Part shown: positions 1 to 7,847 of the stretch, piece after piece
How the letters are laid out: the number at the start of each line of letters is the position of its first letter
Numbering within the stretch: the first letter of the stretch is position 1
Assembly (NCBI GenBank): GCA_905182865.1
Contig: CAJJCY010000001.1
Coordinates: forward strand, 62,001 to 126,000
Direction of reading: 5' to 3'
Source of the DNA: an uncultured SAR324 cluster bacterium
Lineage (GTDB): Bacteria; SAR324; NAC60-12
Length of the DNA: 64,000 nucleotides
Made by a program: the position numbers and the translations under genes
The notes under the pieces: generated by a model
Told to the model about the DNA's origin: nothing
The model's database searches: none
The model's input: the letters and a program-made list of their open reading frames with translations, nothing else

Positions 1-311
1 CTCTGCCGCATCATTTTCATCTGACTCATGTATGAATTGTTTTCAAATAATTCCAGTTGTTTTTCATGGTTTGGTGCGTGTAATCTGGCTTCCCGTTCAA
101 TTTTAAGATGACAGCTCGCACAAAGGGGGATTAGGTTTTCCAGGTCATTGTTTCCAGGATTTTCATCAATATGATGGACTTGCAAAACCATTTCTGCATT
201 TTTTGTATTTCTGCAATCTTTTCCACATCTGGAACAATAATAATTAAACAGTTCCCTTACATAACGTGAAACTGTGCTCCATTCAGGATGATAACGGGTG
301 TCACGGCCCAT
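1..311 (-). CDS. HNH endonuclease domain protein (C-terminus beyond window)
   Basis: The reading frame opens at an ATG at 309-311 and runs leftward off the window without a stop, giving about 103 residues. It shows a zinc-type pair (CSRCGKDC) followed by the HNH core VHHIDENPGNNDLENLIPLC, then ASCH. This is the beta-beta-alpha-metal fold of HNH nucleases: the His of HHID is the general base and the later His and Asn are metal or structural ligands. Small stand-alone HNH proteins of this kind occur in restriction systems, mobile elements and as solitary chromosomal genes. No restriction or phage gene is visible beside it, so the substrate is unknown. Confidence 0.8.
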   Translation of the reverse strand, partial: MGRDTRYHPEWSTVSRYVRELFNYYCSRCGKDCRNTKNAEMVLQVHHIDENPGNNDLENLIPLCASCHLKIEREARLHAPNHEKQLELFENNSYMSQMKMMRQ

Positions 312-453
312 TTCCACCTTCCTGAATAAATAAGAATAATAATTTTTCTTTAATTTCTTTCTGGATTTCGTTATACATTATTGAGAATTAAATTATAATA
401 TTGCAAATTACAACAGCTGTATACTACGGTGTGTTTTTTAAGAAAGGTATTTC

Positions 454-870
454 ATGTCAATCAGTCGTGATGAGCTAGTTAATATTTTTACAGTAGTAAG
501 TTTTTTAGCACATGCTGAAAAAGATGTCCACGTAGCTGAAAAGAAAGTCCTGATTGCTGTTTTCAAAGCTGCAGGAATCACACAGGAAGAGCAGAATAAA
601 ATGAAATCAAACACTTCTCTGGAAGAGATGTTAAAACACATCCAGTCAGTTGAAGCAAAGCATACACTTGTTGAGTTAATGGCTTTAGTGGCAGCATCTG
701 ATGGTAAATTTGAAGACGAGGAGCGTGTTATCATCAAAAAAATTATGAAACGCGTTGGAGTTGCGGACGATCATCCATATTTCGACGATAATAATCTTGA
801 TGTTCCTTCAGTTCGTGCCAATGTCGGAAAAATATTGAAATCAATAAAAACTTTAGCCCCCAAGCCCTGA
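454..870 (+). CDS. TerB-like (tellurite-resistance/DjlA N-domain family) protein
   Basis: A 138-residue acidic all-helical protein with no signal peptide or membrane segment, so probably cytoplasmic. An N-terminal helix pair (FLAHAEKDVHVAEKK) and a second copy (LMALVAASDGKFEDEE) have the spaced acidic residues typical of the TerB/DjlA-N fold, in which two four-helix units bind metal or a partner. The start ATG is preceded by AAAGG. Divergent from the HNH gene on its left. Function in the cell is unknown for most chromosomal TerB-like proteins, and no ter gene cluster is present here. Confidence 0.65.
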   Translation: MSISRDELVNIFTVVSFLAHAEKDVHVAEKKVLIAVFKAAGITQEEQNKMKSNTSLEEMLKHIQSVEAKHTLVELMALVAASDGKFEDEERVIIKKIMKRVGVADDHPYFDDNNLDVPSVRANVGKILKSIKTLAPKP

Positions 871-1058
871 AAAATTTCTAATACACGGCGTTTTATAATA
901 TGAGAATGTATTTCAATACATGTTTACAAACTATACGTAAATAGTGGGCTTTTGTAAAGAATCCTGAGACTGGTAACGGAAGAGGTTAAATTTACTGGAG
1001 GATGCAGACAGATATACAATACCCGCCTGCATTTTAGAGATCTTTATAAAGAAGCAGT

Positions 1059-1277
1059 TTAGATTCGCGTTTCCGTTTCAAAGTCTATGTTCAGTTGGCT
1101 CATGATACTATCCGCTGCTTCAGTGTAAGTGTTATCCAAAGCAAGATCATTTTTCAGTAAAAATCCATTATCATTGTATTCTACCTTTTCGATCATACCA
1201 CCTTTTTTAAGAAAGCGGGCCATCGCTTCGCTTACTTCTTGATGTGAAATAACTTTATCTTTTTTATTTTTAGCCAT
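1059..1277 (-). CDS. Small hypothetical protein (72 aa) downstream of a CIRCE promoter
   Basis: A 72-residue soluble protein: a Lys-rich start (MAKNKKDKV), an amphipathic helix (QEVSEAMARFLKKGG), a short beta-like stretch, and an acidic C-terminus. GAGG lies 6-9 bases before the ATG, supporting the start. I do not recognise the family. Its importance is contextual: the only promoter seen upstream (1414-1442) carries a CIRCE operator, so expression is predicted to be HrcA-controlled and heat-inducible. The 5' leader would be about 130 nt. Confidence 0.6.
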   Translation of the reverse strand: MAKNKKDKVISHQEVSEAMARFLKKGGMIEKVEYNDNGFLLKNDLALDNTYTEAADSIMSQLNIDFETETRI

Positions 1278-1404
1278 TTTTTCCTCAATAATTTAAGTTT
1301 TATCTTGTATTGACTCAGAAGGTCCGTTTATTACTATAACATTACGTCAACATTCGACTCTTTTCGCACTTTCGGAACCATTTGAAATAACGATTTAAAT
1401 GTTG

Positions 1405-1431
1405 TTAGCACTCACTTTACAAGAGTGCTAG
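1405..1431 (-). promoter_or_regulatory. CIRCE operator (HrcA binding site)
   Basis: TTAGCACTC-N9-GAGTGCTAG matches the CIRCE consensus (TTAGCACTC-N9-GAGTGCTAA) at 17 of 18 arm positions with the exact nine-base spacer. It overlaps the -10 box and start region of a minus-strand promoter reading toward the 72-aa gene. CIRCE normally controls groESL, dnaK or hrcA, none of which is in the window. Confidence 0.9.
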
Positions 1432-1442
1432 TAGTGTGTCAA
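1414..1442 (-). promoter_or_regulatory. Sigma-70-type promoter overlapped by CIRCE
   Basis: On the minus strand TTGACA (1442-1437), a 17-base spacer and TAAAGT (1419-1414) form a perfect -35 and a 4/6 -10. The CIRCE arms cover the downstream part of the spacer, the -10 and the expected start site near 1407, the standard geometry for HrcA repression. Confidence 0.75.
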
Positions 1443-1518
1443 GCTTTTTCTTTAAATAATGCATTTTTTTACTATTTTTTTTATATGGTGTTATTTGATG
1501 CAGAAATCACAGGATAAG

Positions 1519-1830
1519 TCATTCTGTCCAAAAGCAGTCTGTACCATCTAATACCATGTGTATGAGCAATCCAATAGCAATAATTCGTAAACGAGGAGAA
1601 AAAAGTGAAACAAGATAAATTCCGATGGCAGGCCAACTATGGAAAGGATGAAAACCTAGACTGCAACGGTTTGGATCAAAAACAGGTTCAGCTAGAAGGT
1701 GATCAAAATCTACTGCGAAAGTCAGTGCCATTATAATAAACGGTCGTAGCCATAGTTCTCTCCAAACAGTTTTAGCTACTATGAACGGTACTAAAAAATG
1801 AAGAATGATATGAATGATGGAACGTTCCAT
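1519..1830 (-). CDS. DUF6122-like small membrane protein
   Basis: A 103-residue protein with about three hydrophobic segments and conserved polar signatures: LHFLVPF near the start, VDFDHLLAEPVFDPNRCS, FHPFHSW, and HMVLDGTDC near the end. This His/Asp pattern (DHLL, HPFHS, HMxxD) matches my recollection of the DUF6122 family, inner-membrane proteins loosely resembling membrane-bound metal-dependent hydrolases. Biochemical function is unknown. It lies upstream of the CIRCE-controlled gene on the same strand and just after epmA. Confidence 0.65.
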   Translation of the reverse strand: MERSIIHIILHFLVPFIVAKTVWRELWLRPFIIMALTFAVDFDHLLAEPVFDPNRCSLGFHPFHSWPAIGIYLVSLFSPRLRIIAIGLLIHMVLDGTDCFWTE

Positions 1831-1886
1831 TATGTTATCTGTGATTTTGGATTATTAATTTCAGATTAGTACAACTGAAATCCTGC

Positions 1887-3182
1887 TTAAATTTCATTCT
1901 CAGAAAAACAGATCACATCTCGAATATTTTGTATACCGCAAAGCCACATAATCAAACGGTCAACTCCCAAGGCCATTCCTGAACTCTCAGGTAATCCCTG
2001 CTCAAGGCTTTTTATTAAATTATCATCAAGTGGTACTTCAGAACGGCCCTCTGCTTTCCTGTTTTCCAAATCTTGTTCAAATCGCCTACGTTGTTCGGAT
2101 GCATCAGTCAATTCTTCAAATCCATTGGCCAATTCCATACCGTCGGCATATAGTTCAACTCGATCGGCAAATCCTGGGTGCTCAGGACATTGACGGGCAA
2201 GACTGGCCAGTGGAAGTGGCCAACGATATACAAAAATTGGTGAAACTATTCCTAAATCTTCTTCAAAATAATTCCAAAGTTTGAAAAACATTTGCTCATA
2301 ATCAAGTGATTCTGTGAGTTTTGATGCAGTATTAAACTCAGCTTTTGATTCATAAAATCCTGCAAGTATTGCTTTTTCTCTTAAGCGATCAGCATTTTCA
2401 GAACCATCCAAAATAATGTCCAAATGTTTTTTAAATAATTCACTCACTGTTACACGAGGCCATGGTGGTAATGGAACTTGTTCAGGAAAGCTTTGTTCTG
2501 AAACCGTTTCAGTAAGATGCTTAACCATTTGCTCAATATCCGACATCAGCCTTGCCAGTGGTTCGTTTGTACGATACCACTCGAGCATTGTAAATTCGGG
2601 ATTATGCAAAGGTCCGGATTCGTTTTTACGAAAACAACGTGCAAATTGGAATATTCTTTCAAAACCACCTGACAACAAACGTTTCATCTGAAATTCCGGA
2701 GAGGTAATTAAATAACCGGAGCTGGTTTTTTCAGGGGAAAATTGTGCTTCCGGACTTGGTGCACGAACCAGAATAGGAGTTTCTGTTTCTATAAAATTTT
2801 GTTCTTCAAACCACTCCCTAATACCACGTAAGATTCGCTGACGAGTCCGGAGCAACTCCATTCTTGAAGGATTATTTGCCGGACGTCTCCATCGAAGCAA
2901 GTCACTCTCTGTATCAAAATTAAAAGCATGATTTTTTATTTTTACTATTTTGATCTCACTATTTTCAGTTACTCCAAAAGAAATTAATGCACCCTTTTTT
3001 ATTTTTTCTTTCTCTCGAAACGACAAAGGCAACAACTGATCTTCAACTAAAACCAGTATACTGTATAGATACTCGGGAGATGATCTTTGAGATTGTTCAG
3101 TCTCGAAAGAGACTTCTATGACTCGGCCATTATAGTTCCCGGATAACAGCGAATTACCAAATATTTTTGAAGATCCGGACAT
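1887..3182 (-). CDS. epmA: EF-P--(R)-beta-lysine ligase, EpmA/GenX-like, with N-terminal extension
   Basis: A class II lysyl-tRNA-synthetase paralogue that would attach lysine or beta-lysine to elongation factor P. Motif 1 lies near 125-140 (FEEQNFIETETPILVRAP), motif 2 near 181-203 (FARCFRKNESG, NPEFTMLEWYR), motif 3 near the C-terminus (GMALGVDRLIMWLCG). The NPEFTMLEWYR and MALGVDRL forms are EpmA-like. At 431 residues it is about 100 longer than E. coli EpmA: residues 1-100 are a beta-rich segment that could be an OB-type domain, although EpmA usually lacks the anticodon-binding domain. The efp gene lies directly upstream on the same strand, so modifier and substrate are co-transcribed. 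No epmB is seen in the window. Confidence 0.88.
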   Translation of the reverse strand: MSGSSKIFGNSLLSGNYNGRVIEVSFETEQSQRSSPEYLYSILVLVEDQLLPLSFREKEKIKKGALISFGVTENSEIKIVKIKNHAFNFDTESDLLRWRRPANNPSRMELLRTRQRILRGIREWFEEQNFIETETPILVRAPSPEAQFSPEKTSSGYLITSPEFQMKRLLSGGFERIFQFARCFRKNESGPLHNPEFTMLEWYRTNEPLARLMSDIEQMVKHLTETVSEQSFPEQVPLPPWPRVTVSELFKKHLDIILDGSENADRLREKAILAGFYESKAEFNTASKLTESLDYEQMFFKLWNYFEEDLGIVSPIFVYRWPLPLASLARQCPEHPGFADRVELYADGMELANGFEELTDASEQRRRFEQDLENRKAEGRSEVPLDDNLIKSLEQGLPESSGMALGVDRLIMWLCGIQNIRDVICFSENEI

Positions 3183-3251
3183 GATCGGATACCTAAAGAT
3201 AAACTTTATTTGAGTTCTGACTGGAGTATTTAGAGGAAATTTGAAGCTGTG

Positions 3252-3801
3252 CTAGGCTTTGACTCTTTCAACATATTCACCTGTTCGAGTGTCAATTCTA
3301 AGCTGATCACCTTCATTAACAAATAAAGGTACTTGGACGATTACTCCAGTTTCCAACTCAGCAGGTCCTGATCGTTTGTAACAAAGAATACACGCCCGGG
3401 TGCAGTTTCTGTAACTTCTTGACTTTGTACTGGCAGTCTTAGTGGTGGCCCATATAACTCAGCTGGATAGATGTGATCTCCATTGATGATCAATAATTTG
3501 AAGCATCGCCGACAACGCTGCTTTCCAAACTTATTTGTTCGTAGTTACTGTTATCCATGAAATTAAATTCTCCATCTCTATATAAAAACTGCATTTCACG
3601 GTCTTCTGTATCAGCCGGTTTTAGTTTTTCATTTGACTTAAATGTACGGTCTATCACGGCACCGTTAATCATGTTTCGTATTTTTGTCCGTGTAAATGCA
3701 GTCCCTTTTCCAGGTTTTACAAACTGAAAGTCCACCACCACAAATGGATCACCATCCAGTTCAACTCGGAGACCTTTCCTGATATCTGATGTTTCGTACA
3801 T
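3252..3801 (-). CDS. efp: Elongation factor P, interrupted by frameshifts
   Basis: EF-P relieves ribosomes stalled at polyproline. The N-terminal 103 residues (start ATG 3799-3801) include [15 protein letters not shown] with the modifiable Lys32 of PGKG. The frame then closes at a TGA in DASNY, but the rest of the protein follows in other frames: [19 protein letters not shown], then [18 protein letters not shown] and [19 protein letters not shown]. Two indels, near 3485 and 3390, explain it; the corrected length is about 183 residues, normal for the family. Because the whole protein is recoverable and EpmA is intact next door, I favour sequence errors over a pseudogene. Confidence 0.85.
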
Positions 3802-4254
3802 TTAAATCTTTCGTTGATTATTATTTAAACCTGAACTTTGTGTTGTTTAAAACAAACAGAAATGCTCTTCTTTTACAGAAAAACTTTTGCAGATAGACTG
3901 AAATAATCGGTTTGATTCATTTTCAACATATTCTAATTCCTGACAAATTATCCTAGTACAGGCACCAAAACAAATCGAGTTTAATATGCAAACTCCATCA
4001 ATGTGCAATTCTGAAACTCCTCAACTTCCTGCTTTTCAGGCCTCTTTTCGAATGCTGTCCTTCAGATATAATCAGCACAAAATCTGTTCAATGAATTTCA
4101 GCGGGGCAAAACCTGTTTGGTGTTCAATCCCCAAACATTTACATTGAATTAGTTAGAATAGTCGTTAGTCCATGAAAATTACTTGTACTCAAAAAACAAG
4201 CAGAGTAGTGTAAATATTCAAGTAAATTATTTGCTAACGCTACAAAAAACATTA
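3802..4254. other. Non-coding divergent region between efp and gluQ
   Basis: About 450 bases separating the divergent efp-epmA and gluQ genes. AT-rich sequence that must hold both promoters; I see no clear -35/-10 pair, tRNA, hairpin or repeat. A 58-codon open frame begins at 3987 but lacks a ribosome-binding site and has no recognisable protein signature. Confidence 0.5.
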
Positions 4255-5187
4255 ATGGACTCTCCTGTCATCTCTCGATTAGCCCCGACTCCTAGCGGCT
4301 ATCTTCATCTTGGAAATGCTTTCAATTTTTTGCTGACTGCTTTGCTGGTAGATTTTCAGGATGGACATTTGCATCTTAGAATTGATGACCTTGACGAACC
4401 ACGAGTAGTGCAGTCTTCTGTCGAAGATATTTTTATCCAATTAGAGTGGTTGGGCATCGATTACGATTCTGGACCTTCCGGACCTGACGAGTTTTTCTCA
4501 AAATTCTCACAACGATTACGCATGGAGTTGTACCATGAATCACTTGAACTTCTTCGCAAATCAGGACACATTTTTGCCTGTGAATGCTCCCGTTCAGAAA
4601 TCAGACAAATATCTTCAAACGGTAACTATCCGGGAACTTGCCGTAACAAAAAACTTAATTTACTGAAAGATAATCAGACTTGGAGGATCCTTGTTCCTGC
4701 GCAAACTATTGTTAGTTTAAAAATATTTACAAATAAAATAGAGAAAATAGACGTTTCCAGGGAAATGGCTGATTTTGTAATAAAACGTAGAGATGGACTT
4801 CCAGCTTATCAGCTTGCGTCCATCATGGATGATCTGGAACTTGGAGTAAATCTTGTAGTCAGAGGATATGATTTGAAGTCTTCAACTGGTGCACAACTTT
4901 ATCTTGCAAAATGCTTAAACGATTCAATCTTTCCTGAAACGCACTTTGTACACCATGTTATACAAACAGATGATGCCGGAGACAAACTATCAAAATCAAA
5001 AGGAGCTCATTCTATACAAATGTTACGGGAAAAACACCGGAATCCAACTTGGATTTATCAAGAAACCGCAAAGTTACTAAATCTTCCCTTTGAAGAAATT
5101 CAGACACTTGAAGATTTGAAAGAAGTGTTCCGGAGTATTATGATACTGAAAGGCGGGGCGAATTCAATATTGGATCACAAAAATTAA
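4255..5187 (+). CDS. gluQ: Glutamyl-Q tRNA(Asp) synthetase-like protein
   Basis: Truncated glutamyl-tRNA synthetase paralogue predicted to glutamylate queuosine in tRNA(Asp). The start chosen is ATG 4255 (MDSPVISRLAPTPSG), because the preceding in-frame TTG at 4183 adds residues with no family similarity. The Rossmann HIGH-like signature is SGYLHLGNA (about 14-22), zinc ligands are CEC (109-111) and a Cys near 129 (YPGTC), and the KMSKS-like loop is DKLSKSKG. At about 310 residues it lacks the C-terminal anticodon-binding domain, the hallmark of GluQ-RS. Convergent with greA. Confidence 0.85.
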   Translation: MDSPVISRLAPTPSGYLHLGNAFNFLLTALLVDFQDGHLHLRIDDLDEPRVVQSSVEDIFIQLEWLGIDYDSGPSGPDEFFSKFSQRLRMELYHESLELLRKSGHIFACECSRSEIRQISSNGNYPGTCRNKKLNLLKDNQTWRILVPAQTIVSLKIFTNKIEKIDVSREMADFVIKRRDGLPAYQLASIMDDLELGVNLVVRGYDLKSSTGAQLYLAKCLNDSIFPETHFVHHVIQTDDAGDKLSKSKGAHSIQMLREKHRNPTWIYQETAKLLNLPFEEIQTLEDLKEVFRSIMILKGGANSILDHKN

Positions 5188-5189
5188 AA

Positions 5190-5669
5190 TCAAACAATAA
5201 ATTCTATTTCCAATATTTCTATCTCAATTTTGCCTTTGGGTATTGGAATGGTGAGAGTATCACCAACAGACTTTCCGACCAAAGCACGGGCAATAGGTGA
5301 GGAAATAGAAATTTTATTTTGTTCAATATCTGATTCGTAATCACCTACTAACTGATAGATTTTTTCTTCGTCTGTATCAACGTCCACAAAAGTAACAGTT
5401 GCTCCAAACACTATTTTTTCACCAGAAAGTTTTGTAATATCAATCACATTTGCGAGAGCCAGTTTTGCATTCAATTCCTGAATTCTTCCTTCAATAAAAC
5501 CCTGTTGTTCTTTGGCAGCATGGTATTCTGCATTTTCTTTTAGATCGCCGTGTTCTCTTGCAGTAGAAATAGCATTCACAACAGCAGGCCTATCTATACT
5601 GTTCAATTTTTTGAGTTCTTTTTTTAATTTTTCGTAGCCCTGAATGGATATAGGGTAAGACTCACTCAT
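5190..5669 (-). CDS. greA: Transcription elongation factor GreA
   Basis: Rescues backtracked RNA polymerase by stimulating transcript cleavage. 159 residues, the normal length. The N-terminal coiled coil carries the catalytic acidic tip in TAREHGDLKENAEYHAAKEQ, and the C-terminal FKBP-like domain ends with SPIARALVGKSVGDTLTIP. Its stop is only two bases from the convergent gluQ stop, so the two genes share essentially no terminator space. Confidence 0.97.
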   Translation of the reverse strand: MSESYPISIQGYEKLKKELKKLNSIDRPAVVNAISTAREHGDLKENAEYHAAKEQQGFIEGRIQELNAKLALANVIDITKLSGEKIVFGATVTFVDVDTDEEKIYQLVGDYESDIEQNKISISSPIARALVGKSVGDTLTIPIPKGKIEIEILEIEFIV

Positions 5670-5784
5670 TTGAAATATTTTTTTAAGAATTAAAAATTAC
5701 TAAAATAATAAGTGACCGGAGTCGATGGGGAATAACAGAAGATATAATTTAGACTGATGAAAGCAAAAAGGCAAGTTAGGAAAT

Positions 5785-6225
5785 TCAGCGGAAATTAGGC
5801 ATCACCCAATCGTATTGTTCTCGGAAAACTGAGATCAGTTCACCACGGTCGTCATCCGGCATATTACGTCGAATCACCCTGGCTAATGCCGTGTTCATTT
5901 CCCTTAAATTCTGCATTGCATTGTAATGGGAAACCCTTCTATCCCAGCACTTTTTCACCTTCCTGGATTCATAAACTGAATCTGTTGCTGCATAGAAAGC
6001 CTGATAAAGTTGATTGTCACTTCGTTCCTCAAAATACAAAGCCAAACCGGTCTTGGCACCCTCGTGTAGGTTAAAGGCCCGTTCAATTGCACGGTCAGCA
6101 CAAGAAGTAGGAGTAGTATTTTCTTTGGTAAAACCGACCAATTTTGAGCATCCGGAACCAAAAAATATAATTCCAGAGAAAATAACTAACCAAGATGATT
6201 TTTGTGAAATATTGATCATTTTCAT
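5785..6225 (-). CDS. Hypothetical lipoprotein
   Basis: 146 residues with a type II signal peptide: basic start, hydrophobic WLVIFSGIIFFGSGC with the lipobox Cys at about residue 26. The mature part is helical and charged (ARAIxR, YESRKVKKCW, FREQYDWVMPNFR) with two further Cys. No known domain recognised. Probably anchored in the outer or inner membrane facing the periplasm. It lies upstream of greA on the same strand with a 115-base gap. Confidence 0.65.
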   Translation of the reverse strand: MKMINISQKSSWLVIFSGIIFFGSGCSKLVGFTKENTTPTSCADRAIERAFNLHEGAKTGLALYFEERSDNQLYQAFYAATDSVYESRKVKKCWDRRVSHYNAMQNLREMNTALARVIRRNMPDDDRGELISVFREQYDWVMPNFR

Positions 6226-6368
6226 CTTTGTACTATGTTGGAAAAAGTGTTGCTAAAAAAGGCATACAATTCAGTAATGCTATTACATAAAATTTCTGAG
6301 CAAATGAACTACTATTAATCTCGGCAAATTTTCATGAAACTTTAGTAAAAATTCAATCAATTTTCTTT

Positions 6369-7055
6369 TCATACGATTGTAATGCTCAATTTTCCTAAAT
6401 ACCCCACCTCACCTTCCAGTATATCACCAAATTCCACGGGGCCAACTTCAGCTGAGTGTGCTGGTAAAAATTAAGTCTCCTGGACATAGTTAAACAAAAC
6501 TTGAAAGGCTTGAAATAACTTCTGCAACAAACCAAATCATATCCGAAATATCTTCCTGCTGAAGTATTCCTCCGTTTACAGATAGAGTAATTTTACCTCG
6601 CTCTAAGTGACCAACTTCCTCCACCTTATGCAAATCAGAACAAGGAGCAGATCGGTCAAAACCTTTGGCTGTAGAACTAGGTCCTGTCTTTTTCTTGCTC
6701 CCTTCTGCTTGTCACGACGTGCCAAATCAAGTCCTACTGCATAAGAAAAGATATAATCCAGTGCCTCTGATGCTGGAAAGTTTGTATCATTTTTCCCAAC
6801 AGCCACGATCAGTTCTACTTCATGGAGCAAATTAGCAATTCCCATAGGATACGGCAATTGAGTACTTTCCGGACAAACTTGACCTGAAGGATTGCTGAAG
6901 GGAAAAGGTACTTCTCGTTCCGGATTTTCTTACATTTCCCGAACGTGATTCGCATAATTTAGACCCACACAATAAATTCAATGGACCGGAAAACTATCTC
7001 TCGTGCCTACAATATTCGCAGTCTGGTCTTCCTGCACATTAAAAATAGTTCCCAT
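6369..7055 (-). pseudogene. Fumarylacetoacetate-hydrolase family (fumarylpyruvate hydrolase-like), decayed
   Basis: From ATG 7053-7055 the frame reads MGTIFNVQEDQ, then a TGA, IYCVGLNYANHVREM, a TAA, and VPFPFSNPSGQV. It stays open through LLHEVELIVAVGKNDTNFPA and ALDYIFSYAVGLDLARRD, shifts frame in AKGFDRSAPCSDLHKVEEV, reaches DISDMIWFVAEVISSLSSFV and another TAA, and shifts again before EFGDILEGEVGYLGKLSI. The order of motifs is that of the bacterial fumarylpyruvate hydrolase/FAH family, which cleaves C-C bonds in aromatic catabolism. At least three in-frame stops and two or more frameshifts make this a probable real pseudogene. The first TGA is not a Sec candidate because that position is not Cys in the family. 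Confidence 0.8.
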
Positions 7056-7307
7056 TTATCACCCTTTAAATTAGTAATAATTATATTTGATTCTCTCTCC
7101 CTGTATTTCCGGGAACTGGTTCAATCATTTTGCTTCTGTGATGAATGTTTGTTAATATAGATCGTTGGATTCTTTCTCCATTCTGCTTATGCTTTACTAT
7201 TTCAACAGTTGACAATCTCACTTTTTTGAAGGCAAATAAATTTACTAATTCTCACTGCTAAGTCTGCTGATTCATCCAAAAGATAATCTAATAATGAGCG
7301 GAAATTC

Positions 7308-7724
7308 ATGCTAAAATATACACTCACAATTAAAATTAGCTGGGGACATTGTGATCCTGCAAAAATTGTGTTTTATCCAAATTATTTCATTTGGTTTGAT
7401 CAGAGTGCCCATCTTTTGTTTGACAAAGCCGGTGCAAATATGGGGGATTTAATGAAACAATATGGCGTTGTCGGCCTACCGATCGTAGATGCTCATGCTG
7501 AATTTATTCGCCCTTCTAAATATGGCGATGTGATTGAAGTTACGAGTTGGATCAGTGAGTGGCGGGCAAAAACAATGATTGCATCCCACGAAATTCATAA
7601 CAACGGCCAACTTTGCGTAAAGGGTACAGAAGTAAGGGTGTGGGCTAAACCACATCCTTCAAACCCAAATCGCCTACAGGCTCAGGTCATTCCGGATTCC
7701 ATCAAAGCCTGTTTTGAAGTATAA
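7308..7724 (+). CDS. Acyl-CoA thioesterase, 4-hydroxybenzoyl-CoA thioesterase type hot-dog fold
   Basis: 138 residues, one hot-dog domain. The active-site signature WGHCDPAKIVFYPNYFIWFDQSAH matches the Pseudomonas-type 4-HBT motif (CDPAGIVFYPNYF), in which the Asp attacks or activates the thioester. It is likely a cytoplasmic thioesterase for aromatic or short acyl-CoA esters; YbgC-like roles are possible. It lies 123 bases upstream of selD on the same strand, and the neighbouring FAH-family remnant on the other strand fits a former aromatic-degradation locus. Confidence 0.82.
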   Translation: MLKYTLTIKISWGHCDPAKIVFYPNYFIWFDQSAHLLFDKAGANMGDLMKQYGVVGLPIVDAHAEFIRPSKYGDVIEVTSWISEWRAKTMIASHEIHNNGQLCVKGTEVRVWAKPHPSNPNRLQAQVIPDSIKACFEV

Positions 7725-7847
7725 GTCTTGTTTATTTACGGATTTACTGAAATCCTTAAAATTCTGGATTTTGTAGATGGAGCATCTGGTGATGAAAAGT
7801 TGTGTGAAATCTTACCTTACACGCATCCAACTGCTAAAATAAATTTT

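Noticed and set aside
3987-4163. 58-codon open frame between efp and gluQ
   Set aside because: No ribosome-binding site, no recognisable motif, in an otherwise non-coding divergent region.
6986-6988. TGA in the fumarylpyruvate hydrolase-like gene as a Sec codon
   Set aside because: The family has Arg or similar here, not Cys, and other stops and frameshifts disrupt the gene.
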